Origin: Ewingella sp963519305
Lineage (GTDB): Bacteria; Pseudomonadota; Gammaproteobacteria; Enterobacterales; Enterobacteriaceae
DNA length: 64,000 nt
Reading direction: 5' to 3'
NCBI GenBank assembly: GCA_963519305.1
Contig: CAUQMS010000017.1
Coordinates: forward strand, 1-64,000
Position numbers and translations under genes: made by a program. This document shows positions 43,794 to 52,047 of this stretch, one piece after another (position 1 is the stretch's first letter; each line of letters begins with the position of its first letter). Under the pieces are notes generated by a model. That model was not told where the DNA came from. It ran no database searches and was given only the letters and a program-made list of their open reading frames with translations.

Positions 43794-45258
43794 TTCCAGA
43801 TGGATTGCTGACAGATTCATGACTCCTTCTTTGAAAAGCGAAACGATGCCGATGACTTCCCGTAACCCGCGTTCTGTTGTTTTCCGTCTGGTACCGCTGG
43901 CTTTGGCGCTGCTGGTCAGCGCCTGCACCGTCGGCCCGGATTATCAGCGGCCGTCCGCGCCGCTGTCGCTGGAGTTTAAAGAAGCCAAAGGCTGGACGGC
44001 GGCGATCCCGCAGGAGAATCAGGCCAAAGGCGACTGGTGGGCGGTGTATCAGGATCCTGAGCTGTCGTCGTTGCTGAGTCAGGTACAGATTTCCAACCAG
44101 AACGTCGCGCAATATGCCGCGCAGTATCGCGAGGCGCAGGCACTGGTGACGCAGGCGCGTTCCGGACTCTATCCGTCTGTGGATGCCAGCGTTGGCAGCA
44201 CCCGCAGCGGGACATCGCAGGCGGTGACTAAAAAACAATCCGCTGAACTCAGCGCCAGCTGGGAGCTGGATTTGTGGGGTAAACTGCGCCGCACGGTAGA
44301 AGAGGATAAAGCCAGCGCGCAGGCCAGCAAGGCCGATCTGGCAGACGCCACGCTCAGTGCGCAGTCTGAACTGGCACAGGACTATTTCCAGCTGCGGGTC
44401 ATGGACGAGCAAATCGCCCTGTATAACCGCAGCATTGCCGCCTATGAGCGCTACCAGACCATCATTCAAAACCAATATGCCGGCGGAAATACCTCGCGTG
44501 CCACCCTCGCGCAGGCGCAAACCCAGTTGGAAAGCACCCGTGCATCCGCGCTGCAGGTGCAGTGGCAGCGCGCACAGATGGAACACGCCATTGCGGTACT
44601 GATGGGGAAACCTCCGGCCCAGTTCACCCTGACGGCACGCGAAATCAAATTCACCTTACCGTCTATTCCGCCGGGGTTGCCGTCGCAGCTGCTGCAACGC
44701 CGGCCGGACATCGCCGCCGCTGAACGTAATATGGCATCGGCCAATGCTGCCGTCGGTGTGGCAACCGCCGCGTATTACCCGGACCTGACACTGAGCGCCA
44801 GCGGCGGCTTTGCCAGCGATGCGTTCCATAATCTGTTTTCCTTGCCGAACCGTGTCTGGTCGCTAGGGCCAGAGCTTAGCCAGACCGTACTGGATTTCGG
44901 CGCGACGCGTGGCAAAGTCGCCCAGGCCGAAGCAGCCTATGATGCGCAGGTGGCCGCTTATCGCCAGAGCGTGCTGGGTGCCCTGCAGGAAGTGGAAGAT
45001 TATCTGGTCGAGCTGCATACCCTCGATGCGCAGACGCTGGCGCAACAGCGCGCTGCCGACGCCGCCAAAGAATCGGCCCGCGTCACCTATAACCAGTATC
45101 AGGCCGGTATGATCGACTATCTCGACGTCGCCACCACCGAAAACACCAGCCTCAGCCAGCAGCAGAACGTACTGTCACTGCTCAGCACGCAGATGGTGAC
45201 CAGCGTGAAACTGATCGCCGCACTTGGCGGTGGATGGAATGGAGACGTGGGGGAGTGA
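43786..45258 (+). CDS. Outer-membrane efflux lipoprotein (NodT/OprM family)
   Basis: TolC-like outer-membrane factor of about 490 aa. The lipobox LVSAC gives Cys at 47 from the start at 43786, or 25 from ATG 43852; CTVGPDYQRP after it is typical of the NodT family, and the two outer-membrane-factor repeats follow. A start at 43786 has GGAG 10 bases upstream and overlaps the mdtC-like stop. It provides the outer-membrane exit of the RND complex. E. coli MdtABC uses TolC instead, so this gene order matches the Pseudomonas MuxABC-OpmB layout. Confidence 0.88.
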   Translation: MTNSRWIADRFMTPSLKSETMPMTSRNPRSVVFRLVPLALALLVSACTVGPDYQRPSAPLSLEFKEAKGWTAAIPQENQAKGDWWAVYQDPELSSLLSQVQISNQNVAQYAAQYREAQALVTQARSGLYPSVDASVGSTRSGTSQAVTKKQSAELSASWELDLWGKLRRTVEEDKASAQASKADLADATLSAQSELAQDYFQLRVMDEQIALYNRSIAAYERYQTIIQNQYAGGNTSRATLAQAQTQLESTRASALQVQWQRAQMEHAIAVLMGKPPAQFTLTAREIKFTLPSIPPGLPSQLLQRRPDIAAAERNMASANAAVGVATAAYYPDLTLSASGGFASDAFHNLFSLPNRVWSLGPELSQTVLDFGATRGKVAQAEAAYDAQVAAYRQSVLGALQEVEDYLVELHTLDAQTLAQQRAADAAKESARVTYNQYQAGMIDYLDVATTENTSLSQQQNVLSLLSTQMVTSVKLIAALGGGWNGDVGE

Positions 45259-45353
45259 TCGGCACCAGGTGTTAATTTACCAAGAATATTCTTGTTAAAT
45301 TTGGCGCGAATCAGCTAGGGTAGTCACTCACTCATTTCGTGACAGGATACCCC

Positions 45354-46145
45354 ATGCCGATTCTCTCCACATTTCATGCGCAGATTGATTATCAGGACAC
45401 CGGTTCAGGTGATACGACGCTGTTCTTAATGCCGGGCTGGTGCCAACCGAAATCTGTCTTTGCAGGTTTCACCGCGCTGGCTGCGCCACACTTTCGGGTG
45501 GTCAGTATTGACTGGCGCGGGCACGGAGAATCCTCAACGGATGGCAAAGATTTTGATGGTGCATCGTTGGTTGAAGACGCGCTGGCGCTGATTAACCATT
45601 TAGGCCTGAAGCGTGTTGTGCCGGTATCAGTCGCCCATGCCAGCTGGGCTGCCGTAGATTTGGCGGAGCGTTTGCAGGAACGCGCTCCTGCGGTGGTGTT
45701 TCTCGATTGGATCATGAATAACCCTGTGCCTGAATTCTTCACCTCCATTGATCAGATGCAACGTGAAGATCAATGGCGGGACGCACGGGACCAGCTGTTC
45801 GAGTTCTGGCTGGCAGGAAGTCACTCGCCGACCATGATTCATCATATGAAAACCGAGATGGCTGCGTCCAGTTTCCAGCTTTGGCGACTCGCCGGTCAGG
45901 TTATCCGCGATGCCTATCTTCACTACGGTTCACCGCTTCAGCGCCTCGGGCAACTCAATAACCCACCGAAAATGTTGCACATTTACTCCCTCGATAGAGA
46001 TGACGATTACCTGAGCCTGCAACAACGATTCGCATCACAGCATGACTTCTTCAATGTGAAACGTCTTGAGAATGCCAGGACCCATCTGGCAGTGCTGGAA
46101 AAACCGCAAGCTGTGCTGGATACGATTCTGGAGTGGGGAAAGTAA
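45354..46145 (+). CDS. Alpha/beta-hydrolase resembling cofactor-less 2,4-dioxygenase (HOD-like)
   Basis: Alpha/beta-hydrolase fold protein of 263 aa. It aligns by eye with 1H-3-hydroxy-4-oxoquinaldine 2,4-dioxygenase (Hod) along its whole length: MPGWC near residue 26, DWRGHG at 53-58, FLDWI near 116, FWLAG near 151 and ARTHLAV near 241. The catalytic Asp (118), Trp (152) and His (244) are kept, but the elbow reads S-V-A-H-A (92-96), with Ala where the fold usually has the nucleophile Ser. Cofactor-independent dioxygenases cleave 3-hydroxy-4-quinolones. The function is inferred; SD CAGGAT precedes the ATG. Confidence 0.6.
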   Translation: MPILSTFHAQIDYQDTGSGDTTLFLMPGWCQPKSVFAGFTALAAPHFRVVSIDWRGHGESSTDGKDFDGASLVEDALALINHLGLKRVVPVSVAHASWAAVDLAERLQERAPAVVFLDWIMNNPVPEFFTSIDQMQREDQWRDARDQLFEFWLAGSHSPTMIHHMKTEMAASSFQLWRLAGQVIRDAYLHYGSPLQRLGQLNNPPKMLHIYSLDRDDDYLSLQQRFASQHDFFNVKRLENARTHLAVLEKPQAVLDTILEWGK

Positions 46146-46330
46146 ACACGACCGATATTTCGAAGAACCGCAGCACAAGGTGCACGTCTGCGGGACAGGA
46201 GCGGTCATCACGCTGAATAAGATTTCTTTACGACTTTGTTCTTGTTGTGTTTAAGGCTTGTGGAGATAATATGAACAGTTTGCCCAAGATGGGCAACTAT
46301 TGGCCTTCAGGCATATCAAAAGGAGTGATT
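46146..46330. other. intergenic region
   Basis: 185 bases without a gene. TTTACGACTTTGTTCTTGTTGTG and GCATATCAAAAGGAG appear upstream of the YhcN-type gene; I do not recognise a regulator site. Confidence 0.4.
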
Positions 46331-46594
46331 GTGAAGACTTTAAAAATGATCGTCGCAGCGGTTCTGTTGGGTACGGTTTCTTTCGGCGCACTGGCTGCGA
46401 AAGAGATCACCCGTGAAGAAGCTGCTAAGTATGAAAAAATCGGTGTAGTGGATACATCAGGTCAAACGACTGACCCGATGGATACGAAAGCAGCGCTTTC
46501 ACGGCTGGCCGATGAAAAAGGTGGCAAGTATTTCGTTGTGATTGCTGCCCGTGAAAAAGGACGTTTCAGCGCAACGGCTGAAGTCTATAAGTAA
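46331..46594 (+). CDS. YhcN/BhsA-family (DUF1471) stress protein
   Basis: Small periplasmic protein of 87 aa. A signal peptide VKTLKMIVAAVLLGTVSFGALA precedes a DUF1471 domain that ends in KGRFSATAEVYK. The start is GTG at 46331 with AGGAG 5 bases upstream; the longer frame from 46247 is unlikely. Family members affect biofilm, acid and peroxide stress. The gene stands alone. Confidence 0.88.
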   Translation: MKTLKMIVAAVLLGTVSFGALAAKEITREEAAKYEKIGVVDTSGQTTDPMDTKAALSRLADEKGGKYFVVIAAREKGRFSATAEVYK

Positions 46595-46757
46595 GGGCTG
46601 CGTTTAGCTGTCCTTTTCGACCGGAAACGCCCCCTGACCTTCACACTGTTTCCGGTTGAAACCTGTTTATGCGCGCATCCCGCTCTCCCTCCCATTCCCC
46701 CTTACCCCCTTAATGCCCGTCAAACTGTGATCTCTTTCATACTCCTGTTGTCTTTGT
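46595..46757. other. intergenic region with a hairpin-like repeat
   Basis: ACCGGAAAC (46621) and GTTTCCGGT (about 46647) are inverted with a loop of about 20 and no T tract. No gene is seen. Confidence 0.35.
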
Positions 46758-46773
46758 CTATACAACTATACAT
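46758..46773 (+). promoter_or_regulatory. candidate GntR operator: two CTATACA direct repeats
   Basis: CTATACAA (46758-46765) is followed directly by CTATACAT (46766-46773), embedded in TTGTCTATACAACTATACATT-like sequence. The half-site TATACA is shared with the palindrome upstream of the gntR gene (49246-49263). Position just before the PTS gene suggests repression by the GntR-type protein. Confidence 0.5.
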
Positions 46774-46830
46774 TCCATGACTTTACTCAATTAACGGCGT
46801 TTTTTTCGCCCATTGACGAAGGGGAAACGG

Positions 46831-48429
46831 ATGATGAAATTAGGCAGCAAAATCCATGATTTGGGTAAAGCGCTGATGACGCCGATCTCGGTGATCGCCG
46901 CGGCGGGGATTTTCCTCGGGTTGGCGGCAGCGTTACAAAACCCGGCAGTCACGGGCGAGTCTTTCGCGCAGATAAAATCCCTGCAGCTGGTTATCGGTTT
47001 TATCCGGCAGGTATCGGGCGCGTTGTTTGCTAATTTGCCGCTGTTTTTCGCGGTTGCTACGGCGATGGGGCTGGCCAATGCAGAGAAAGCTACGGCAGCT
47101 TTCTCTGCAGTGATTGGCTTCGTCGGTCTGCACGTTGGGGTTAATTATAGTCTGCTGGCGCAGAACATTACGCCGGAGACCATTACCGTTGCCAAACTGA
47201 CCGCCAAAGGCATGACCGAAAGTGACGCGATGATTTATGCGGCGGAGTTCACCAATACGCTGGGGATCTTTACCTACAACATGAGCGTGCTGGGCGGGGT
47301 GTTGGTCGGGCTTATCACCATGTGGCTGCACAACCGTTTCTATACCATCGTGTTGCCGACGGCGATCGCTTTCTTTGGCGGGCGGCGCTTTGTCCCGATT
47401 GTCACCATTCTGGTCCTGCCGATTGTGGGGGTGCTGATGTCGCTCATCTGGCCGACCATTGCGCAGGGGATCCAGTGGGTCGGTGAGCTGATTGGGCGCA
47501 CCGGCGAGATAGGCACCTTTATTTATGCCACGTCCGAGCGGCTGCTGATCCCCACTGGTCTGCATCACATCATCAACGAGACGGTGCGCTTCACGCCGAT
47601 TGGGGGCGTGACCACGGTGGACAATCAGAGCATTGTTGGTGCGCTGAATATCTTTAATGCCTCGCTGGCCGACCCCGGCGCGATAAGCGATCAGATAACG
47701 CAGCAGGCCACCCGTTTTCTGGCGCAGGGTAAAATTCCGGTGATGATGTTTGGTTTACCGGCGGCGGCGCTGGCGATGTATCACTGCGCCCGGCCTGAGC
47801 ATAAAGGCCGCGTGAAGGCGCTGATGCTGGCGGGGGCACTGGCCTCTTTCACCACCGGTATTACTGAACCGCTGGAGTTCTGTTTCATTTTTGTCTCGCC
47901 GGTGCTGTATGTCATGCACGCGTTGCTGACCGGAATTTCATTTGTCCTTATGCAGATGTTCCACGTGATGATCGGCAATGTGCAGGGCGGGGCGATCGAT
48001 TTCCTGATCTTCGGCGTACTCGGTGGTGCGAAAACCCACTGGTGGTATCCGCTGATCCTCGGGATCATTTATGCGCCGGTGTATTACTTCAGTTTCCGCT
48101 GGGTGATCCTGCGAATGCAGGTCAAAACGCCGGGTCGTGAAGATGAAAACGATGCCGATGAGCGGGCAAAACCGGCGCAGGGTAATGAGAAGACCAAAAA
48201 TATTATTCTCGGGCTGGGTGGCGAAGGGAATATTTCACAGGTGGATTGCTGTTTTACCCGTTTACGGGTGAAGGTGAAGGATATGGCGCAGGTTCAGGAT
48301 GAAACCCTGCTGAAAACCGGCGCGATGGGCGTGAAGCGCGTGACGGACAATGACGTGCATGTGATTTATGGCCCGCAGGTCGAGCAGGTAGCGAATCTGG
48401 TGAAGGCGGAACTCTCCGGGATCAGTTAA
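46831..48429 (+). CDS. PTS glucose-family IICB transporter (MalX/glucosidic type)
   Basis: Membrane IIC domain (about residues 1-420) plus C-terminal IIB (about 450-532), 532 aa, as in PTS MalX. The IIC part has FLGLAAALQNPAV, FSAVIGF, GLHHIINETVRF and SFTTGITEPLEF (IIC active-site loop). The IIB phosphorylation Cys is in QVDCCFTRLRVKV. The start ATG at 46831 follows AAGGGGAAACGG; TTG 46813 is less likely. No IIA, hydrolase or kinase gene is next to it, so these must be encoded elsewhere. Confidence 0.9.
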   Translation: MMKLGSKIHDLGKALMTPISVIAAAGIFLGLAAALQNPAVTGESFAQIKSLQLVIGFIRQVSGALFANLPLFFAVATAMGLANAEKATAAFSAVIGFVGLHVGVNYSLLAQNITPETITVAKLTAKGMTESDAMIYAAEFTNTLGIFTYNMSVLGGVLVGLITMWLHNRFYTIVLPTAIAFFGGRRFVPIVTILVLPIVGVLMSLIWPTIAQGIQWVGELIGRTGEIGTFIYATSERLLIPTGLHHIINETVRFTPIGGVTTVDNQSIVGALNIFNASLADPGAISDQITQQATRFLAQGKIPVMMFGLPAAALAMYHCARPEHKGRVKALMLAGALASFTTGITEPLEFCFIFVSPVLYVMHALLTGISFVLMQMFHVMIGNVQGGAIDFLIFGVLGGAKTHWWYPLILGIIYAPVYYFSFRWVILRMQVKTPGREDENDADERAKPAQGNEKTKNIILGLGGEGNISQVDCCFTRLRVKVKDMAQVQDETLLKTGAMGVKRVTDNDVHVIYGPQVEQVANLVKAELSGIS

Positions 48430-48452
48430 TTCAGCGGTGATGAGAAACCAGA

Positions 48453-48482
48453 AGGCTGACTTTGCGGTCAGCCTGTTTTTTT
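48453..48482 (+). terminator. terminator of the PTS IICB gene
   Basis: AGGCTGAC and GTCAGCCT (8-bp stem, loop 6) are followed by GTTTTTTT on the plus strand. The hairpin overlaps the 3' end of the convergent gntR gene (stop at 48468-48470). Confidence 0.9.
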
Positions 48483-49220
48483 GCCTTTCACCTCAGCGCG
48501 GATACTGAAGCTGTAATGCTGCTGATTGTAATAGACGTCAGACACTTCAAACTTCATCCCGTCCGTGAATTCAGTCACGGCGCGTGAATGCAGTACCGGT
48601 TCATCCCGTGACAGATTCAGCGCCAGACGGATCTGATGAGAGGGTAGCTCCGCTGAAATCTCCTTATTGCTTCCCACCGGCTCAAATCCCTTTGAACGCA
48701 AATAGGCATATTTCGACGTGGTGAGATCTTTGCGGGTGAGATCAGGAAACATATCTGCCAGCAGCCAGCACTGTTCATAAACAAAGGGCTCCTGGCCCAG
48801 CATGCGCAGGCGCACCATGAAATGCAGGGCGGTGCCGACGGGAACGCCTAACGCGGCGGCGATCTCGGTATCCGCGCTGATGCGTTTGAATTCAAGCACG
48901 CGATTTTCAATCGGCTGATTGATCTCGACCGCCAGTTCACTGGCCGTCAGATGGCGGTCGAGTGGCAGATTGACTTTGCGGAGCATGGTTTTCCTGACCA
49001 CGAAGGTGCCGCGTCCGCGAAACCGTTCCACTCGTCCCTGGCGCACCAGATAATCCACCGCTTTACGGGCAGTCATACGTGAGACGCCATAAATTTCACA
49101 CAGCGCGGCCTCCGTTGGGATCGGATCGCCGGGTTTGATCTCTCCGGCGGTGATTCTTTCAGTAAGCTGCTGTTCTATTTGTAAATAAAGTGGAACGAAT
49201 GAGGTTTTGTCGATTTTCAT
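48468..49220 (-). CDS. GntR-family regulator with UTRA domain
   Basis: Protein of 250 aa with an N-terminal GntR winged HTH (EQQLTERITAGEIKPGDPIPTEAALCEIYGVSRMTARKAVDYL, residues about 14-60) and a C-terminal UTRA effector domain (HRTADSEL-like RHLTASELAV, LRMLGQEPFVYEQCWLL). It is convergent with the PTS IICB gene and probably represses it, sensing a sugar or sugar phosphate. ATG 49220 has GGAGG 5 bases upstream. Confidence 0.9.
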   Translation of the reverse strand: MKIDKTSFVPLYLQIEQQLTERITAGEIKPGDPIPTEAALCEIYGVSRMTARKAVDYLVRQGRVERFRGRGTFVVRKTMLRKVNLPLDRHLTASELAVEINQPIENRVLEFKRISADTEIAAALGVPVGTALHFMVRLRMLGQEPFVYEQCWLLADMFPDLTRKDLTTSKYAYLRSKGFEPVGSNKEISAELPSHQIRLALNLSRDEPVLHSRAVTEFTDGMKFEVSDVYYNQQHYSFSIRAEVKGKKTG

Positions 49221-49245
49221 CAGCCCTCCGGTAAGCTGTTTGAAT

Positions 49246-49263
49246 TGTATAGCGGGGTATACA
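49246..49263. promoter_or_regulatory. candidate autoregulatory operator of the GntR gene
   Basis: TGTATA-N6-TATACA, an 18-bp perfect inverted repeat, lies 26 bases before the gntR start. The TATACA half-sites recur at 46758-46773 before the PTS gene. Confidence 0.55.
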
Positions 49264-49331
49264 TTTGAACAAATTTAACGCAAGGAATTGTGCGCTGGGA
49301 GGGGTTTTGAGTCACGTGCGGGAGGGAAAAG

Positions 49332-49357
49332 AACCCAACCCCGGATGGGGTCGGGTT
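49332..49357 (-). terminator. terminator of the yddA-like gene
   Basis: AACCCAACCCC and GGGGTCGGGTT pair with one G-T mismatch around GGAT and, on the minus strand, the stem is followed by CTTTTCCC. It lies directly after the 49365 stop. Confidence 0.75.
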
Positions 49358-49364
49358 GCAGGCT

Positions 49365-51104
49365 TTATTCAGGCAGTAACGCCGACGAGGAGAACTGGCT
49401 GCCACCCTCTTCCTGACGTTTGAAGCGCCAGCAGTGCTGATGATATTTCGCCACGCTGTTACGGTGAGCGACGCTTATCACGGAGGTTTGCGGCAATTCG
49501 CTGACCAGCAGGCTATACATCCGTTGCTCGGTTTCGTCATCCAGCGCGCTGGTGGCTTCATCGAGGAACAAAATGGCCGGCTGGATAAGCAGTGCGCGGG
49601 CAAAAGAGAGACGCTGCTGTTCGCCAGGCGACAGGCGCTGGCTCCAGTTGGCGTAATCATCCAGCACACTTTGCAGATGCGGCAGGCAGCACTGATCCAG
49701 CACTTTACTCAGTTGGTCGTCAGTGTAATCACGGCTGGAATCCGGATAGCTTAGCGCCTCGCGCAGGGTGCCAATCGGAATATAGCTGCGCTGCGGCAGG
49801 AACAGATGACTTTTACCGGCGGCAAGGTGAATACTCCCTGCGCCGTACGGCCAGATCCCGGCAATGGCGCGCAGCAGGGTTGATTTACCACAACCGGATG
49901 GGCCTGCAATCAACACGCGCTCACCGGCCTTCAGGCTGGCTGAAATATTGCAAAACAGCGGGCTGCCGTTCGGTAACTTCAGGGTTAAATCGTCGAGTTG
50001 CAGATCTACACTGTCCGATTCATGTACGCTGATACCGCGTGGCTGCGCGTTGACCTGATCGATTGCCGCATTGAAACCCGCCAGACGGTTAACGCAGGCT
50101 TTCCAGCTTGCGAGATCGGTAAAGGCGTTGATAAACCATGAGAGCGAGCCCTGAACCTGACCGAACGCCGAGGCGATTTGCATCAGCGCACCCATCTGAA
50201 TCGCGCCAGAGAAGTAACGCGGCGAAGCGACCAGAATCGGGAAAATATTGGCAAACTGGGCGTAGAACGTGGAGGCGACGTTGAGGCTACGGGTGACCTT
50301 CATGATCGACCACCAGTTGGTTTTGATCGACTCAAACTTGCCGCTCAGCTGCTCACGTTCACTTTTTTCACCGTGATAAAGTGCGATCGCATCGCTGTTT
50401 TCACGCACGCGGATCAGACCGAAACGGAAGTTAGCTTCGAACCATTCCTGATTAAATCCGAGGCGGACCAGTGGCTTACCGACCCACCAGACCACGACTG
50501 AGCCGACAATCGCGTAGAGCAGCGCGAACCAGAGCATGTAGCCCGGAATGGTGAATTCATGGGAAGAGATAGCGAAAGTTAATGGCCCGCTGATGGCCCA
50601 AAGTATAAACACGAAGGATAACAGGGTGACCACGCTCGACAGCAGCCCGAGCACCAGCGAAAGCGTTCCGCTGGTCAGTGCGTTGAGATCATCGGAAATA
50701 CGCTGATCCGGGTTATCTACCTGATGCTGATACTCGGTGTAATAATAGGCGTGATTGCCCAGCCACTTGTCCATATACTCTTCGGTCATCCAGCGCCGCC
50801 AGCTCATTTGCAGGCCCTGCGTTAGGTAGACTTTATAGATGGCAATTACGATAAAGATGAGCGCCAGCCAGGTAAATTTGAACAGCTGTGCTTTGAAAAC
50901 CGGATAGTTTCTGTTTTGCAGCGCATCGTAAAACACCCGGCTCCATTCGTTGAACTGAACGCTCAGGTATACGCTTGCCAGTGAAAGGATAACGATAGTG
51001 GTCAACATGCCCCAGGCACGCCACTTCTCTTCCGAGAGCCAATAAGGCTTAATCAACTGCCAGACAGCACGCCACGGTGCCGATTTCCCAGGTTTATTAG
51101 TCAT
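49365..51104 (-). CDS. yddA: SbmA/BacA-like ABC transporter with ATPase, YddA-like
   Basis: Fused permease-ATPase of 579 aa. The N-terminal SbmA/BacA-type membrane domain has WRRWMTEEYMDKWLGNHAYYYTEYQHQVDNPDQRI (residues about 95-130), then EWFEANFRFGLIRVRENSDAIALY; the C-terminal ATPase has Walker A GPSGCGKSTLL, a signature LSPGEQQRLSFARAL and Walker B AILFLDEATSALDD. E. coli YddA is about 561 aa. The ABC_D-type peptide or lipid transporter family is implied; the real substrate is unknown. The last 20 residues are unlike the family core. Confidence 0.86.
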   Translation of the reverse strand: MTNKPGKSAPWRAVWQLIKPYWLSEEKWRAWGMLTTIVILSLASVYLSVQFNEWSRVFYDALQNRNYPVFKAQLFKFTWLALIFIVIAIYKVYLTQGLQMSWRRWMTEEYMDKWLGNHAYYYTEYQHQVDNPDQRISDDLNALTSGTLSLVLGLLSSVVTLLSFVFILWAISGPLTFAISSHEFTIPGYMLWFALLYAIVGSVVVWWVGKPLVRLGFNQEWFEANFRFGLIRVRENSDAIALYHGEKSEREQLSGKFESIKTNWWSIMKVTRSLNVASTFYAQFANIFPILVASPRYFSGAIQMGALMQIASAFGQVQGSLSWFINAFTDLASWKACVNRLAGFNAAIDQVNAQPRGISVHESDSVDLQLDDLTLKLPNGSPLFCNISASLKAGERVLIAGPSGCGKSTLLRAIAGIWPYGAGSIHLAAGKSHLFLPQRSYIPIGTLREALSYPDSSRDYTDDQLSKVLDQCCLPHLQSVLDDYANWSQRLSPGEQQRLSFARALLIQPAILFLDEATSALDDETEQRMYSLLVSELPQTSVISVAHRNSVAKYHQHCWRFKRQEEGGSQFSSSALLPE

Positions 51105-51248
51105 AAATTGCCATGTTTCAAAAAGATTTATGTTGTGAATGAATCATCATCCCAGAATGAGTGACCCAGTGCGAGAGGGCAATGGCACACATGTAAGGAT
51201 GTTTTTCCCGCGGTAAAGTTCAATTCCGTACTTAGAAAAGGGTGTTTG

Positions 51249-51962
51249 ATGAAAGTGGTATTGAATCTGTTGATACTGGCAGGATGCTCGGTCAGTTTGC
51301 AGGCTTTGGCGAAAATCGATGAACCTGACATTAATGGGGACTGCCTGAAGGCGGGTATTTACGCCTCCGCCGGGAAAGTGGCCTATCAGCAGGGCCAGTA
51401 TGACAAGGCGCGCGAAGTGTTTCGTGATCAGGTGGCATGGAGTGAGTTTTGCCATAAACCGCAGGATACGATAGCCACCGCCTACAACAATATTGCCCTG
51501 ACCTATATTCGTCAGGGGCAGTACCGCAAGGCCAAAGCCTGGCTGGCGCTGGCGCCGGAGGACAAGAAATCTCGATACAATCTCAGCCAGATTCAGCCCA
51601 AGCTGGATGCCTTACCCGCCGCTCCGAGCGTCGCCGGGTTGTACTGGCAATACGCCGGTTTTGGCAACTGGAACGTGGTCGAAGTGAAAGCCGAAGAGGC
51701 ACAATTTCGCATTGATTTCAGTGGGATGTACATGGGGCTGATGTCACTCTATTACGGTCCGAACACCGGCGAGTTCTCGGTGGTGACAACGGTAAAAGAG
51801 GGGAAGGCAGAGTATCATGAAGCGGATGACAAAAATGCCGGTGGCGGCCAGTGCGTGGTCAATATGGATTTCGCTGCGGAACAGGTCAGCCTGCATACCC
51901 TGGGCGACTGCGGTTTTGGCATGAATGTTCAGGCTGAAGGGCCGTTCGTGCGGGTGCTGTAG
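51249..51962 (+). CDS. Exported TPR-like protein of unknown function
   Basis: Protein of 237 aa with a hydrophobic N-terminus (MKVVLNLLILAGCSVSLQALA). Cys13 sits in LAGC, a lipobox-like motif, but the preceding stretch is short; cleavage after ALA is the alternative. Two tetratricopeptide-like helical repeats (KVAYQQGQYDKAREVF, IALTYIRQGQYRKAKAWLAL) lie at about 43-105, followed by a C-terminal beta-rich part with no recognised family. ATG 51249 has AAAAGGG upstream. It is divergent from yddA. A role in binding proteins is plausible but unproven. Confidence 0.65.
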   Translation: MKVVLNLLILAGCSVSLQALAKIDEPDINGDCLKAGIYASAGKVAYQQGQYDKAREVFRDQVAWSEFCHKPQDTIATAYNNIALTYIRQGQYRKAKAWLALAPEDKKSRYNLSQIQPKLDALPAAPSVAGLYWQYAGFGNWNVVEVKAEEAQFRIDFSGMYMGLMSLYYGPNTGEFSVVTTVKEGKAEYHEADDKNAGGGQCVVNMDFAAEQVSLHTLGDCGFGMNVQAEGPFVRVL

Positions 51963-51996
51963 AGCAGCCGTCAGTTTGGCCGCAAAAACGCGCCAG

Positions 51997-52020
51997 CCCC
52001 TAAACCCGCAGGTTTAGGGG
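51997..52020. terminator. perfect 10-bp stem hairpin between convergent genes
   Basis: CCCCTAAACC and GGTTTAGGGG pair perfectly around CGCA, between the TPR gene (ends 51962) and the MBL gene (ends 52048). There is no T tract on either side, so termination is only probable. Confidence 0.4.
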
Positions 52021-52047
52021 AGTACGGCACTATGAAATCTCAGGATT

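Noticed and set aside
46247..46330. 28-residue extension of the YhcN-family protein
   Set aside because: It has no signal-peptide logic; GTG 46331 with AGGAG gives a normal DUF1471 precursor.
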